A DNA stretch of 64,000 bases from Mycolicibacterium bacteremicum (lineage in GTDB: Bacteria; Actinomycetota; Actinomycetes; Mycobacteriales; Mycobacteriaceae). Where the stretch lies: contig NZ_CALUAE010000027.1 in the NCBI RefSeq assembly GCF_943913955.1, positions 9,720-73,719 on the forward strand, in the 5' to 3' direction. Below are positions 1 through 8,737 of this stretch, piece by piece. The notes beneath the pieces were generated by a model. That model made no database searches and was not told the origin of the DNA. It saw only the letters and a list, made by a program, of their open reading frames with translations. Each line of letters begins with the position of its first letter. Within the stretch, counting starts at the first letter, position 1. Position numbers and translations under genes: made by a program.

Positions 1-804
1 GTGCTCGGCATATCCGAAGCTGAACGCACGGCCGGCGGCCAGGGCGACGGTCACTGCGGTCTTTGCGGCGGCGCCCGGCGGGCTCCATGCCGGGGCGTCC
101 ACCCGCGCCGCCGCGGCGCCGACCAGCGCGGCGACATCGACGTGCTCGGCAACCAGATCGGTCATCGCCGCCACCGCGCGCTGGGCCAGCGCGCCGAACT
201 CGACGGCGGTCACCAGTCCCAGGTGCCGCGACGGCACCTCCAGTTCGGCGGCCCGTGGGATCGCGCCGAACACGGTGACCCCGGCCTGCTCGCAGCCCTG
301 CCGCAGCACCTGCTCGTGGCGGGCCGAACCGACCCGGTTCAGGATCACCCCGGCCACCCGGATCGAGGTGTCGAAAGTCGAGAAGCCGTGCAGCAGAGCG
401 GCGATGCTGTGGGCCTGCCCGCGGGCGTCGACGACCAGCACCACCGGGGCGCCCAGCATGCCCGCGACATGCGCGGTGGACCCTTGCGCCGGGCCGACGT
501 GGTGGTCGCTGATCCGCCCGTCGAACAGGCCCATCACCCCTTCCACCACGGCGATGTCGGCGGTCGCGGTGCCGTGCCGGTACAGCGGCCCGATCAGTGA
601 CTCCCCCACCAGCACCGGGTCGAGATTGCGCCCGGGCGTGCCGGCCGCCAGCGCGTGATAGCCCGGGTCGATGAAGTCCGGGCCGACCTTGAATGGCGCG
701 ACGCGGTGCCCGGCGCGGCGTAGCGCACCCATCAGACCCGTTGCGATGGTGGTCTTCCCGCTACCCGAGGACGGTGCGGCAATGACGACCGCGGGAACCG
801 TCAC
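1..804 (-). CDS. cobB: Cobyrinate a,c-diamide synthase (partial, N-terminal part)
   Basis: ATP- and glutamine-dependent amidation of the a and c side chains of cobyrinate (hydrogenobyrinate in the aerobic route) in cobalamin synthesis, cytosolic. The 268 visible codons carry the P-loop SSGSGKTT at about residues 12-19, followed by the FKVGPDFIDPGYH stretch and a VVEGVMGLFDG motif, all typical of the CobB/CbiA dethiobiotin-synthetase-like domain. The GTG start at 804 is chosen because GGGAGGG lies about 6 nt upstream and the P-loop is at the usual distance. The C-terminal glutaminase domain lies beyond the window edge. It follows cobO on the same strand, separated by a palindromic element. Confidence 0.93.
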   Translation of the reverse strand, partial: MTVPAVVIAAPSSGSGKTTIATGLMGALRRAGHRVAPFKVGPDFIDPGYHALAAGTPGRNLDPVLVGESLIGPLYRHGTATADIAVVEGVMGLFDGRISDHHVGPAQGSTAHVAGMLGAPVVLVVDARGQAHSIAALLHGFSTFDTSIRVAGVILNRVGSARHEQVLRQGCEQAGVTVFGAIPRAAELEVPSRHLGLVTAVEFGALAQRAVAAMTDLVAEHVDVAALVGAAAARVDAPAWSPPGAAAKTAVTVALAAGRAFSFGYAEH

Positions 805-819
805 GCGCCACCCTCCCGG

Positions 820-877
820 CGAGCGTGCGTGTCTGCGGGCAACACGCCAGCTGAAAAGGCGAGTCTGCGCACGCTCG
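820..877. repeat. Intergenic palindromic element between cobO and cobB
   Basis: Perfect 10-bp outer arms, CGAGCGTGCG at 820-829 and CGCACGCTCG at 868-877, enclose a partly self-complementary centre with GGC/GCC pairs around AGCTGAAAA. The element exactly fills the space between the cobO stop and the cobB ribosome-binding site. It could be a mobile palindromic repeat, a processing or attenuation hairpin inside the cob transcript, or a weak terminator; there is no T-run. Confidence 0.55.
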
Positions 878-1492
878 TCACCACTCGATACCCCGCTGGC
901 CCTTGCGGCCGGCATCCATCGGGTGCTTGACCTTGGTCATCTCGGTCACCAGGTCGGCGGCGTCGATGAGGGCTTGGGGCGCATCACGTCCGGTGATCAC
1001 CACATGCTGGCGGCCGGGCCGGTTGCGCAGCACCTCGACCACCTCGTCGACATCGACCCAGCCCCACTTGAGCGGATAGGTGAACTCGTCGAGGACGTAG
1101 AAGTCGTGGCTCTGCTCGGCGATCCGGCGGCTGATCTCGGCCCAGCCGTCGCGCGCGGTCTCGGCGTGGTCGACCTCGGATCCGTGCTTACGCGTCCACG
1201 ACCAGCCCGAGCCCATCTTGTGCCACTGCACCGGCCCGCCGGCGCCGTGTTCGTCGTGCAACTTGCCGAGCTCGCGAAAGACGCTCTCCTCGCCCACTTT
1301 CCATTTGGCGCTCTTCACGAACTGGAACACCGCGACGTCGAAACCCTGATTCCACGCCCGCAGCGCCATCCCGAACGCGGCGGTCGACTTGCCCTTGCCG
1401 GGCCCGGTGTGCACGGCCAGCAACGGCGCGTTGCGGCGTGCCTTCGTTGTCAGCCCGTCATCGGGCACGGTCAGCGGTTGTCCCTGTGGCAT
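878..1492 (-). CDS. cobO: Corrinoid adenosyltransferase (CobO/BtuR family)
   Basis: Transfers the 5'-deoxyadenosyl group of ATP to cob(I)alamin or cob(I)yrinate a,c-diamide in cytosolic coenzyme B12 synthesis. The 204-aa protein has the family's modified P-loop HTGPGKGKST (residues 28-37), a VLDEFTYPLKWGWVD segment and the late VVITGRDAP motif; length is normal for CobO. The ATG start at 1492 has an AGGAGG ribosome-binding site. It lies 8 bp after the chelatase gene and upstream of cobB, so the three are likely one operon. Confidence 0.95.
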   Translation of the reverse strand: MPQGQPLTVPDDGLTTKARRNAPLLAVHTGPGKGKSTAAFGMALRAWNQGFDVAVFQFVKSAKWKVGEESVFRELGKLHDEHGAGGPVQWHKMGSGWSWTRKHGSEVDHAETARDGWAEISRRIAEQSHDFYVLDEFTYPLKWGWVDVDEVVEVLRNRPGRQHVVITGRDAPQALIDAADLVTEMTKVKHPMDAGRKGQRGIEW

Positions 1493-1500
1493 CAGTCCTC

Positions 1501-3369
1501 CTATGCCGCGGTCTTGACCAGCGAGGTGAGCTCACCGGCCTGCAGGTGCGCGAGCCGGACCGCCGGAGCCTCCAGCTGACGGGCCAGCTCCTCGGCCAAA
1601 CCCAGTCGCACGAAAGATGTCTCGCAGTCCACGACGACCGCGGCGGCCCCCTCGGCAACCAGCATCCGGGCCGCGGCGCGGGTCCGGCCCAGCGGATCGG
1701 GCCCCCCGGTGGCCCGGCCGTCGGTCAGCACCACCACCAGCGGACGCCGCGCGCGATCGCGCGCCTTCTCGCGCACCACCACATCGCGGGCGGCCAACAG
1801 TCCCTGCGCCAGCGGCGTCTTGCCGCCGGTGTCGAAGCGGGCCAACCGGCGGCCGGCGATGTACACCGACGAGGTCGGCGGCAGCAGCACATCGGCCTGC
1901 TGGCCGCGGAAGGTGATCACCGCCACCTTGTCGCGGCGCTGGTAGGCATCGCGCAGCAGGGACAGCGCGGCACCGCCGACGGCCGACATCCGGTCCCGGG
2001 CCGCCATCGACCCGGACGCGTCGACCACGAAGATGACCAGATTGCCCTCGCGGCCCTCGCGTACCGCGCGCCGCACATCATCGGGTTGTACCCGCGGCCG
2101 ACCCGGCGTGCGCTGGTTGTTCACCGCGGCCAGCAGCGTCGCGAAGACGTGTGTGCCGTGTCCCTCGCCGGGCACCTCGGTCGATCCCACGGTGCTACCG
2201 GTGCGATTACGGGCCCGCGACCGTCTACCCGGTGCGCCCTCGCCGACCCCCGGTACCACCAGTGCCTTGGTCCGGAAGGTCGCCGACGGCGGCGCGCTGG
2301 ACCGGGTCGGCGGCGGGGCGGCTTTCTGCTGTTGTGAGTTCTCCGCCGAATCACCCTGCGGCGCAGAACCTTCGGCCGGCGCATCCGACCCCCCGCCCCC
2401 ACCCGGCGGTTCGGGATCGGGCTCGGGCTCCTCGGGTGGCTCGGCGGTCTGCGACAGCGCATCGTCGAGACGCTCGGGATCCAGCCCGGGATCGTCGAAG
2501 GGGTCGCGGCGACGCCGGTGCGGCAGCGCCAGTTCGGCGGCCACCCGGATGTCCTCTTCTTCGACGACCGCCGACCCGCGCCAGGCGGCGTGCGCGACGG
2601 CGGTGCGCGCCAGCACCAGATCGGCGCGCATACCGTCGACGTCGAAGGCCGCGCACAGCGCCGCGATCCTACGTAATTCGTTGTCGCCCAACACGACATC
2701 GGCCAGCGCGGCGCGGGCCGCGGCGATCCGGCGGGCGAGTTCGGCGTCGGCCTCGGCATGGCGTGCGGCGAACCCGGCCGGATCCGCCTCGTAGGCCAGT
2801 CGCGACCGGATCACCTCGACGCGGGTGTCGACATCGCGGGAGGCCGCCACATCCACCGTCAGGCCGAACCGGTCCAGCAGCTGCGGGCGCAGCTCGCCCT
2901 CCTCGGGGTTCATCGTGCCGATCAGGACGAACCGCGCGTCGTGCGAGTGCGACACCCCGTCACGTTCGATGTGCACCCGGCCCATCGCGGCGGCATCGAG
3001 CAACACGTCGACCAGATGGTCGTGGAGCAGATTGACCTCGTCGACGTACAGCACGCCGCCGTGCGCGCGGGCCAGCAGTCCCGGCGAGAAGGCGTGTTCG
3101 CCCTCCCGCAGCACCTTCTGCAGATCCAACGAGCCCACCACCCGGTCCTCGGTGGCGCCGATCGGCAACTCGACCAGCCGGGCGTCCGCGTCGACGTGCG
3201 CCAGTACCGCGGCCAGCGCCCGCACCGCCGTCGATTTCGCGGTGCCCTTCTCGCCGCGGATCAGCACCCCGCCGATATCGGGACGCACCGCGCACAGCAC
3301 CAGCGCCAGGCGAAGCCGGTCGTGCCCGACCAGCGCGGAGAACGGGAAGTGCGCCGTCGCCGTCGTCAT
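1501..3369 (-). CDS. Magnesium/cobalt chelatase-type fused AAA+ / VWA subunit (Rv2850c-like)
   Basis: A 622-aa fusion of a ChlI/BchI-like AAA+ ATPase and a ChlD-like VWA domain. The AAA+ part has Walker A GEKGTAKST (39-47) and a DEVNLL Walker B. A proline- and acid-rich linker (roughly 300-360) follows, then a VWA domain whose MIDAS motif DASGSM is near residue 450. Such fusions accompany cob genes and are thought to drive metal insertion or act as a chelatase chaperone, but no large chelatase subunit is in the window. The ATG start at 3369 overlaps the upstream acetyltransferase stop by 4 bp (ATGA), implying translational coupling. Confidence 0.88.
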   Translation of the reverse strand: MTTATAHFPFSALVGHDRLRLALVLCAVRPDIGGVLIRGEKGTAKSTAVRALAAVLAHVDADARLVELPIGATEDRVVGSLDLQKVLREGEHAFSPGLLARAHGGVLYVDEVNLLHDHLVDVLLDAAAMGRVHIERDGVSHSHDARFVLIGTMNPEEGELRPQLLDRFGLTVDVAASRDVDTRVEVIRSRLAYEADPAGFAARHAEADAELARRIAAARAALADVVLGDNELRRIAALCAAFDVDGMRADLVLARTAVAHAAWRGSAVVEEEDIRVAAELALPHRRRRDPFDDPGLDPERLDDALSQTAEPPEEPEPDPEPPGGGGGSDAPAEGSAPQGDSAENSQQQKAAPPPTRSSAPPSATFRTKALVVPGVGEGAPGRRSRARNRTGSTVGSTEVPGEGHGTHVFATLLAAVNNQRTPGRPRVQPDDVRRAVREGREGNLVIFVVDASGSMAARDRMSAVGGAALSLLRDAYQRRDKVAVITFRGQQADVLLPPTSSVYIAGRRLARFDTGGKTPLAQGLLAARDVVVREKARDRARRPLVVVLTDGRATGGPDPLGRTRAAARMLVAEGAAAVVVDCETSFVRLGLAEELARQLEAPAVRLAHLQAGELTSLVKTAA

Positions 3370-3827
3370 TGCGCCCCCGAGGCGGGTCGCACCATCGCGA
3401 TGTGCGGGATTCCGTCCTCGATGAATTCCTCACCCTCGGGCAGGAATCCGTGCGCGCCATACATGTCCTGCAGGTAGGTCTGCGCATCGATCCGGCAGGG
3501 GTAGGTGCCCACCTCGGCGAGCGCGGCCTGCATCAACCGGGCGGTATGCCCGCGGCCACGGTCGCTGCGTTTGGTGCAGACCCGACCGATCCGGAACACC
3601 TTCTCCCCACCGGGATGCTCCTCCATCAGACGCAGGGTCGAGATCACCTGTCCGTCCTCGCCTTCCAGCCAGAAGTGCCGGGTCTCGGCGAGCAGATCCC
3701 GCCCGTCGAGTTCCGGGTAGGGGCACGCCTGCTCGACGACGAACACCTCGACGCGCAACTTGAGCAGTTCGTAGAGGGTCGCGGCGTCGAGGTCCTTGGC
3801 CCAGTTGCGGCGCAGCGCGACGGTCAT
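3366..3827 (-). CDS. ElaA-like GNAT N-acetyltransferase
   Basis: A 153-aa GCN5-related acetyltransferase of the ElaA group. The N-terminal LYELLKLRVEVFVVEQ segment is the ElaA hallmark, the acetyl-CoA loop is RIGRVCTKRSDRGRGHTARL (R-G-x-G-H), and the C-terminal DMYGAHGFLPEGEEF follows the usual GNAT layout. I chose ATG 3827; a GTG 33 nt upstream would run into mqo. It starts 13 bp after the mqo stop and its own stop overlaps the chelatase start, so it is likely cotranscribed with mqo and the cob genes. Substrate unknown. Confidence 0.85.
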   Translation of the reverse strand: MTVALRRNWAKDLDAATLYELLKLRVEVFVVEQACPYPELDGRDLLAETRHFWLEGEDGQVISTLRLMEEHPGGEKVFRIGRVCTKRSDRGRGHTARLMQAALAEVGTYPCRIDAQTYLQDMYGAHGFLPEGEEFIEDGIPHIAMVRPASGAQ

Positions 3828-3840
3828 GACGACATCACCG

Positions 3841-5334
3841 TCATACGGGGGCGGGCGCATCCAGCTTGAGCACCTTGGTGCCGTGATCCCAGATCTCGCG
3901 GAACAGTGCCGGCTCCCCGGAGAGCTTGGTACCCAACGACGGCACCATCTCCTTGAGCTTGGGCAGCCAGGCCTGGTAACGGTCGGCGAAGCAGCGTTCC
4001 ATCACCTCGAGCATGGCCGGCACCGCCGTCGACGCACCTGGGGAGGCGCCCAGCAGACCGGCGATGCTGCCGTCGCCCGCGGTGAGCACCGTGGTGCCGA
4101 ACTCCAGGACGCCGCCGGCACCCTTGCGTCGGATCACCTGCACGCGCTGCCCGGCGATATCGAGCTCCCAATCGGAATCCTGTGCGCTGGGGGCGAATTC
4201 GCGCAGCGCATCGACCCGGTCGCCCTCGCTGAGCAGCAGCTGCCCGATCAGGTACTTCAGCAGGCTCATCTCGGTGAGGCCGACGCCGAGCATGGACGCC
4301 AGGTTGTTGGGCTTGACCGACAGCGGCAGATCGGTGACCTTGCCCTGCTTGAGGAACTTCGGTGACCAGCCGGCGAACGGTCCGAACAACAGGTAGGACC
4401 TGCCGTTGATCACCCGGGTGTCCAGGTGCGGCACCGACATCGGCGGCGCGCCCAGCGGCGGTGCGCCGTACACCTTGGCCTGATGCCTGCTGGTCAGCTC
4501 CGGGTTGGCCGTGCGCAGCCACTGGCCGCCCACCGGGAAACCGCCGAAGCCCTTGGCTTCCGGGATGCCGGCCTTCTGCAGCAGCGGCAGCGCCCCGCCG
4601 CCGGCGCCGACGAACACGAACTTGGCCTTGATCTTGTGCTTGGCCCGCGACCGCCGGTTGACGACCTTGACGGTCCAGCCACCGTCGGAGTCCTTGCTGA
4701 GGTCCCGCACGTCGTGGCCGAACAGCGTGGTCATGCCCTGTCCCGCGGTGTAGCCGATGAGCTGGCGGGACAGCGAACCGAAGTCGACGTCGGTGCCCGA
4801 CTGGGTCCAGTTCAGCGCGACCGGCTCGGCGAACGTGCGCTTGTCCGCCATGAACGGCAACCGGCGGGCGAACTCGTCGGTGTCGTCGATGTACTCCATG
4901 CTCTCGAAGAGCGGGTTGGTCACCAGCGCGTTGTAGCGGGCGCGCAGATACTTGGTGTTCTCGGCGCCCTCGACGAAGCTGACGTGCGGGATGGGGTTGA
5001 GGAAGTTGCGCACGTCGGGCAGCACGCCGTTGGACACGGCGTAGGTCCAGAACTGGCGCGACACCTGGAACTGCTCGTTGACGTTGACGGCCTTGGCGAT
5101 GTCGATGGTGCCGTCGGCCTTCTGCGGCGTGTAGTTGAGCTCACACAGCGCCGAATGCCCGGTGCCCGCGTTGTTCCACGGGTCGCTGCTCTCGGCGGCC
5201 GCGCCGTCGAGGCGCTCGATCAAGGTGATCGACCAGTTGGGTTCCAGCAGGCGCAGCAGCGCGCCCAGGGTGGCGCTCATGATGCCGGCGCCGACGAGCA
5301 CCACGTCCGTCTTCACTGTCTTCGGGTCAGACAC
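3841..5334 (-). CDS. mqo: Malate:quinone oxidoreductase
   Basis: FAD-dependent, membrane-associated oxidation of malate to oxaloacetate with electrons passed to menaquinone; the TCA-cycle alternative to malate dehydrogenase. At 497 aa the length is normal. The N-terminus has the dinucleotide-binding motif VLVGAGIMSATLG, followed by the Mqo signatures NNAGTGHSALCELNYTP and WTQSGTDVDFG. The start is GTG 5334. TAACCT at 5342-5347 lies 7 nt upstream of it, the usual spacing for a leaderless mycobacterial transcript, although GAGGGC could also serve as a weak ribosome-binding site. Confidence 0.96.
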   Translation of the reverse strand: MSDPKTVKTDVVLVGAGIMSATLGALLRLLEPNWSITLIERLDGAAAESSDPWNNAGTGHSALCELNYTPQKADGTIDIAKAVNVNEQFQVSRQFWTYAVSNGVLPDVRNFLNPIPHVSFVEGAENTKYLRARYNALVTNPLFESMEYIDDTDEFARRLPFMADKRTFAEPVALNWTQSGTDVDFGSLSRQLIGYTAGQGMTTLFGHDVRDLSKDSDGGWTVKVVNRRSRAKHKIKAKFVFVGAGGGALPLLQKAGIPEAKGFGGFPVGGQWLRTANPELTSRHQAKVYGAPPLGAPPMSVPHLDTRVINGRSYLLFGPFAGWSPKFLKQGKVTDLPLSVKPNNLASMLGVGLTEMSLLKYLIGQLLLSEGDRVDALREFAPSAQDSDWELDIAGQRVQVIRRKGAGGVLEFGTTVLTAGDGSIAGLLGASPGASTAVPAMLEVMERCFADRYQAWLPKLKEMVPSLGTKLSGEPALFREIWDHGTKVLKLDAPAPV

Positions 5335-5341
5335 GCCCTCA

Positions 5342-5416
5342 AGGTTATCGTCGCGAGGCCCCGTCGCTGCGCTCGGCCCCGCTCCGTCAACCGGCAGGCC
5401 ATCTGGTCACTAGAGT
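5342..5416. promoter_or_regulatory. Divergent mqo / hydrolase promoter region with two TANNNT -10 elements
   Basis: On the minus strand TAACCT (5347-5342) is exactly 7 nt before the mqo GTG. On the plus strand TAGAGT (5411-5416) is exactly 7 nt before GTG 5424. Both fit the TANNNT-N7-start rule for leaderless mycobacterial mRNAs. No convincing -35 boxes were seen. Confidence 0.5.
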
Positions 5417-5423
5417 GGCAGTC

Positions 5424-6416
5424 GTGACCGGCTGGGAGCCCGATGTCTTGCCAGGCTATTGGCAGCAGCCGTTGGCCCTCGGCCCCGATCCCGACGGCGA
5501 GGGCGAGCTGGTGGCCACGCTGGTGGCGCGGGGCCGTCCGCAACCGCGCCCGGCCCGGGCGGTGCTGGTGGTGCACGGCTACACCGACTACTTCTTCCAC
5601 ACCGAACTGGCCGACCACTTCGCCGAGCGCGGGTTCGCCTGTTACGCGCTGGACCTGCCCAAGTGCGGTCGTTCCCGCCGGGACGGCCAGACTCCGCATT
5701 TCACCTCGAATCTGGCGCACTACGACGCGGCGCTGCAGTCGGCGCTGGACGTCGTGGACGCCCACGAGGTGCTGATCTACGGACATTCGGCGGGCGGGCT
5801 GATCGTGGCGCTGTGGCTGGACCGGCTGCGCCGCCGCGGCGCCACCGGGCCGATCACCGGGCTGGTGCTCAACAGCCCCTTCCTCGACCTGCACGGGCCC
5901 GCCATCCTGCGCACCCCGCCCACCTCGGCCGCGCTGATCGCGCTGGCCCGGGTGCGCAAGATGACGGTGGTCCGCAAACCGACCCCCGGCGGCTACGGCA
6001 CCACCCTGCACCGCGACTTCACCGGCGAGTTCGACTACAACCTGGACTGGAAACCCGTCGGCGGTTTCCCGGTGACCTTCGGATGGATCAATGCCATCCG
6101 GCGCGGTCAGAAGCAGCTGCACCGCGGCCTCGACGTCGGGGTGCCGAGCCTGATCCTGCGCTCGGACCGCAGCGTCGCCGAGGCGGGTGATCCCGAGCTG
6201 ATCCACCGCGGCGACGCGGTCCTCGACGTCGCCCAGATCGCCCGCTGGGCCGGCTGCATCGGCAACCGGCTCACCGTGGTGCCCATCGCCGACGCCAAGC
6301 ACGATGTGTTCCTGTCCCTGCCCGGACCCCGGGCCGCGGCCTATCGCGAATTGGATATCTGGCTGGACGGGTATCAGAGACCCGGGACATCATCGACCAC
6401 ACCACATTCCGGATAG
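5424..6416 (+). CDS. Alpha/beta hydrolase (Rv2854-like)
   Basis: A 330-aa serine hydrolase of the monoacylglycerol-lipase/lysophospholipase type. The oxyanion segment is VLVVHGYTDYFF and the nucleophile elbow IYGHSAGG; a late aspartate and the DAKHDVFLS histidine complete the triad. There is no signal peptide, so it is probably cytosolic. I prefer GTG 5424 over GTG 5415 because TAGAGT sits 7 nt upstream. It is transcribed away from mqo and ends 7 bp before mtr, so the two are likely cotranscribed. Substrate not predictable. Confidence 0.85.
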   Translation: MTGWEPDVLPGYWQQPLALGPDPDGEGELVATLVARGRPQPRPARAVLVVHGYTDYFFHTELADHFAERGFACYALDLPKCGRSRRDGQTPHFTSNLAHYDAALQSALDVVDAHEVLIYGHSAGGLIVALWLDRLRRRGATGPITGLVLNSPFLDLHGPAILRTPPTSAALIALARVRKMTVVRKPTPGGYGTTLHRDFTGEFDYNLDWKPVGGFPVTFGWINAIRRGQKQLHRGLDVGVPSLILRSDRSVAEAGDPELIHRGDAVLDVAQIARWAGCIGNRLTVVPIADAKHDVFLSLPGPRAAAYRELDIWLDGYQRPGTSSTTPHSG

Positions 6417-6423
6417 GACGCAG

Positions 6424-7818
6424 ATGCAGCATTACGACCTGACCATCATCGGCACGGGTTCGGGGAACAGCATCCCCGACCCGGGGTTCGACCCCCGCTA
6501 TGCCGATATGCGGATCGCGATCTGCGAGCAGGGCAGGTTCGGCGGCACGTGCCTCAACGTCGGCTGCATCCCGACCAAGATGTTCGTCTACGCCGCCGAG
6601 GTCGCCGAGACGATCACGGGGAGCTCGACCTTCGGCGTCGATTCCCACATCGACAAGGTGCGCTGGCCCGATATCGTGTCGCGGGTCTTCGGTCGCATCG
6701 ACCCGATCGCCAATGGGGGCGAGGCCTACAAGCGCAGTCTGCCCAATATCGACGTCTACGGCAGCCACACCCGCTTCAGCGGGGTCGCCGACGGCCGCTA
6801 CACGCTGCGCACCGAGGACGGCGCCGAGTTCAGCTCGGATCAGGTGGTGATCGCCGCCGGCGCCCGGGCGGTCATCCCGCCGGCCATCACCGAATGCGGT
6901 GTGCAGTACTACACCAGCGACAACATCATGCGGATCAGTGCGCTGCCGGAGCACCTGGTGATCGTCGGCGGCGGATTCGTCGCTGCCGAGTTCGCGCACG
7001 TGTTCTCCTCCCTCGGGGTGAAGGTCACCATCGTGGTGCGCGGGCCGGGGCTGCTCACCCACTGCGATGAGACGCTGTGCCATCGCTTCACCGATCTGGC
7101 CGCGCAGAAATGGGATCTGCGTACCCATGTCAACGTCGTCGGCTCCCGACCGGCCGACGGCGACGGTGTCGTGCTCGAGCTCGATGACGGCACCGAACTT
7201 GCCGGCGACATGCTGCTGGTGGCCACCGGCCGCAAACCCAACGGTGACCTGCTCGACGCCGAGCGGGCCGGTGTCCAGGTCGACAACGGCATGGTCGTCG
7301 TCGACGAATACCAGCGCACCAGCGCGCGCGGGGTCTGGGCCCTGGGCGACGTGTCCTCGGACTATCAGCTCAAACACGTGGCCAATCACGAGATGCGGGT
7401 GGTGCGGCACAACCTGCTGCGCGACTGGGACGACACCGCGGCCATGGTGGCCAGCGACCACCGGTATGTGCCGTCGGCGGTGTTCACCGACCCGCAGATC
7501 GCCACCGTCGGGCTCACCGAGGCCGAGGCCCGCGAGGCCGGCCACGACATCATCGTCAAGGTGCAGCAGTACGGTGACACCGCCTACGGCTGGGCGATGG
7601 AGGACACCACGGGTATCGCCAAACTGATCGGCGACCGGGCCACCGGCGCCATCCTGGGCGCGCACATCATGGGCCATCAGGCGTCCTCGATCATCCAACC
7701 GCTGATCCAGGCGATCAGCTTCGGCCAGACCGCCAAAGAGATTGCCACCGGCCAATACTGGATCCACCCGGCACTGCCCGAGGTCATCGAGAACGCCCTG
7801 CTCGGTTTGGTGGAATGA
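6424..7818 (+). CDS. mtr: Mycothione reductase
   Basis: NADPH-dependent flavoprotein that reduces mycothiol disulfide, the actinobacterial counterpart of glutathione reductase; cytosolic. The 464-aa protein has the FAD motif IIGTGSGNS, the redox-active cysteines C43 and C48 in GGTCLNVGCIPTK, the NADPH-binding IVGGGFVAAEFAHVFSS segment, and the catalytic histidine-glutamate pair in HPALPEVIE (about 448-454). The start is ATG 6424, with a GGAC-type ribosome-binding site. It follows the hydrolase by 7 bp. In M. tuberculosis the same hydrolase-mtr pair occurs. Confidence 0.96.
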   Translation: MQHYDLTIIGTGSGNSIPDPGFDPRYADMRIAICEQGRFGGTCLNVGCIPTKMFVYAAEVAETITGSSTFGVDSHIDKVRWPDIVSRVFGRIDPIANGGEAYKRSLPNIDVYGSHTRFSGVADGRYTLRTEDGAEFSSDQVVIAAGARAVIPPAITECGVQYYTSDNIMRISALPEHLVIVGGGFVAAEFAHVFSSLGVKVTIVVRGPGLLTHCDETLCHRFTDLAAQKWDLRTHVNVVGSRPADGDGVVLELDDGTELAGDMLLVATGRKPNGDLLDAERAGVQVDNGMVVVDEYQRTSARGVWALGDVSSDYQLKHVANHEMRVVRHNLLRDWDDTAAMVASDHRYVPSAVFTDPQIATVGLTEAEAREAGHDIIVKVQQYGDTAYGWAMEDTTGIAKLIGDRATGAILGAHIMGHQASSIIQPLIQAISFGQTAKEIATGQYWIHPALPEVIENALLGLVE

Positions 7819-7819
7819 G

Positions 7820-8650
7820 TCAGCGCCGGGTCGCGGTCACCACCAGGTACTCGGCCTCCCACCGGCCGTCACGCCGGGTAGCGGCCAGGTAGTCCAGGAA
7901 CGCCTGATCCAGCGCCGCGGTCTGCTCGGGTTTGTCGGCGTTGAAGGCGTAGGCCGCGATGGTGGGCCCGTAGTTGCGCTTCCAGTACTCGCGGAACTCC
8001 AGCGGTTCGGCGCAGCGGTCCAGCAGGACCGTCTGTCGGTGCATGGCCAGATCCTGCACGCGGTCGCCGAACAGCTCGGCGACGTGCACCTCATCACCCC
8101 ACAGCGGGGGCGGACTCGCCCCGGGCGGCGGGGGCGCCGCATACGGCTTCATCGTCGCGAACAGCCCACCGATGAAACCCGTTGGGGTCCAGTTGATCAA
8201 GCCGATCCGGCCACCGGGACGGCACACCCGGACGAGCTCGTCGGCGGCGGCCCGGTGGTGCGGTGCGAACATCACCCCGACGCAGGACAGCACGATGTCG
8301 AAGGCGTTGTCCGCGAACGGCATCGCTTCGGCGTCGGCCTCCACCCACTCCAGCTGCACGCCGCGCTCGGCCGCGGCCCGGCGGCCGGCGTCGAACAGCT
8401 CCGGGGTGAGGTCGGCGGCGGTGACGACGGCGCCGGCGGCCGCGGCCGGTATCGCGGCGTTGCCCGCGCCGGCGGCGACGTCGAGAACCCGGTCCCCTGT
8501 GCTCACCCCGCAGGCGCGCACCAGTTCGGGGCCGAGGCTGGGGATCAGCTCGGTGGCGACGGCGACATAGTCGCCGGATGCCCACAGCGCGCGGTGCTTG
8601 GCCTTCAGGGCGCGGTCGGCATCGATGGACTGCTGCTCGGTGGTGCTCAT
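7820..8650 (-). CDS. Class I SAM-dependent methyltransferase
   Basis: A 276-aa methyltransferase with motif I VLDVAAGAGNAAIPAA, an acidic motif II region (VEADAEAMPFADNAFD) and post-motif RVCRPGGRIGLINW, i.e. a UbiE/Methyltransf_11-like fold. The start is ATG 8650 because GGGAGGAACGATC precedes it; an upstream in-frame start at 8683 lacks a ribosome-binding site. The ArsR gene lies just upstream on the same strand, with a palindrome between them, suggesting control by that regulator. Acceptor substrate unknown. It converges on mtr with a 1-bp gap. Confidence 0.82.
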   Translation of the reverse strand: MSTTEQQSIDADRALKAKHRALWASGDYVAVATELIPSLGPELVRACGVSTGDRVLDVAAGAGNAAIPAAAAGAVVTAADLTPELFDAGRRAAAERGVQLEWVEADAEAMPFADNAFDIVLSCVGVMFAPHHRAAADELVRVCRPGGRIGLINWTPTGFIGGLFATMKPYAAPPPPGASPPPLWGDEVHVAELFGDRVQDLAMHRQTVLLDRCAEPLEFREYWKRNYGPTIAAYAFNADKPEQTAALDQAFLDYLAATRRDGRWEAEYLVVTATRR

Positions 8651-8670
8651 GATCGTTCCTCCCGATGTAC

Positions 8671-8691
8671 CAGCTGGATGCATCCATGCTG
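8671..8691. promoter_or_regulatory. Palindrome upstream of the methyltransferase, candidate ArsR operator
   Basis: GGATGCATCC (8676-8685) is a perfect 10-bp palindrome flanked by CAGC (8671-8674) and GCTG (8688-8691). It lies about 25 bp upstream of the methyltransferase start and downstream of the ArsR gene. An ArsR operator is inferred from position only. Confidence 0.4.
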
Positions 8692-8737
8692 ATCTCCGGG
8701 CGATCGGATGTGTCCGAATTGGCAGATTCGGCTCGGG

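Noticed and set aside
1..600. 199-codon plus-strand frame opposite cobB
   Set aside because: Shadow of cobB, which has clear motifs on the other strand.
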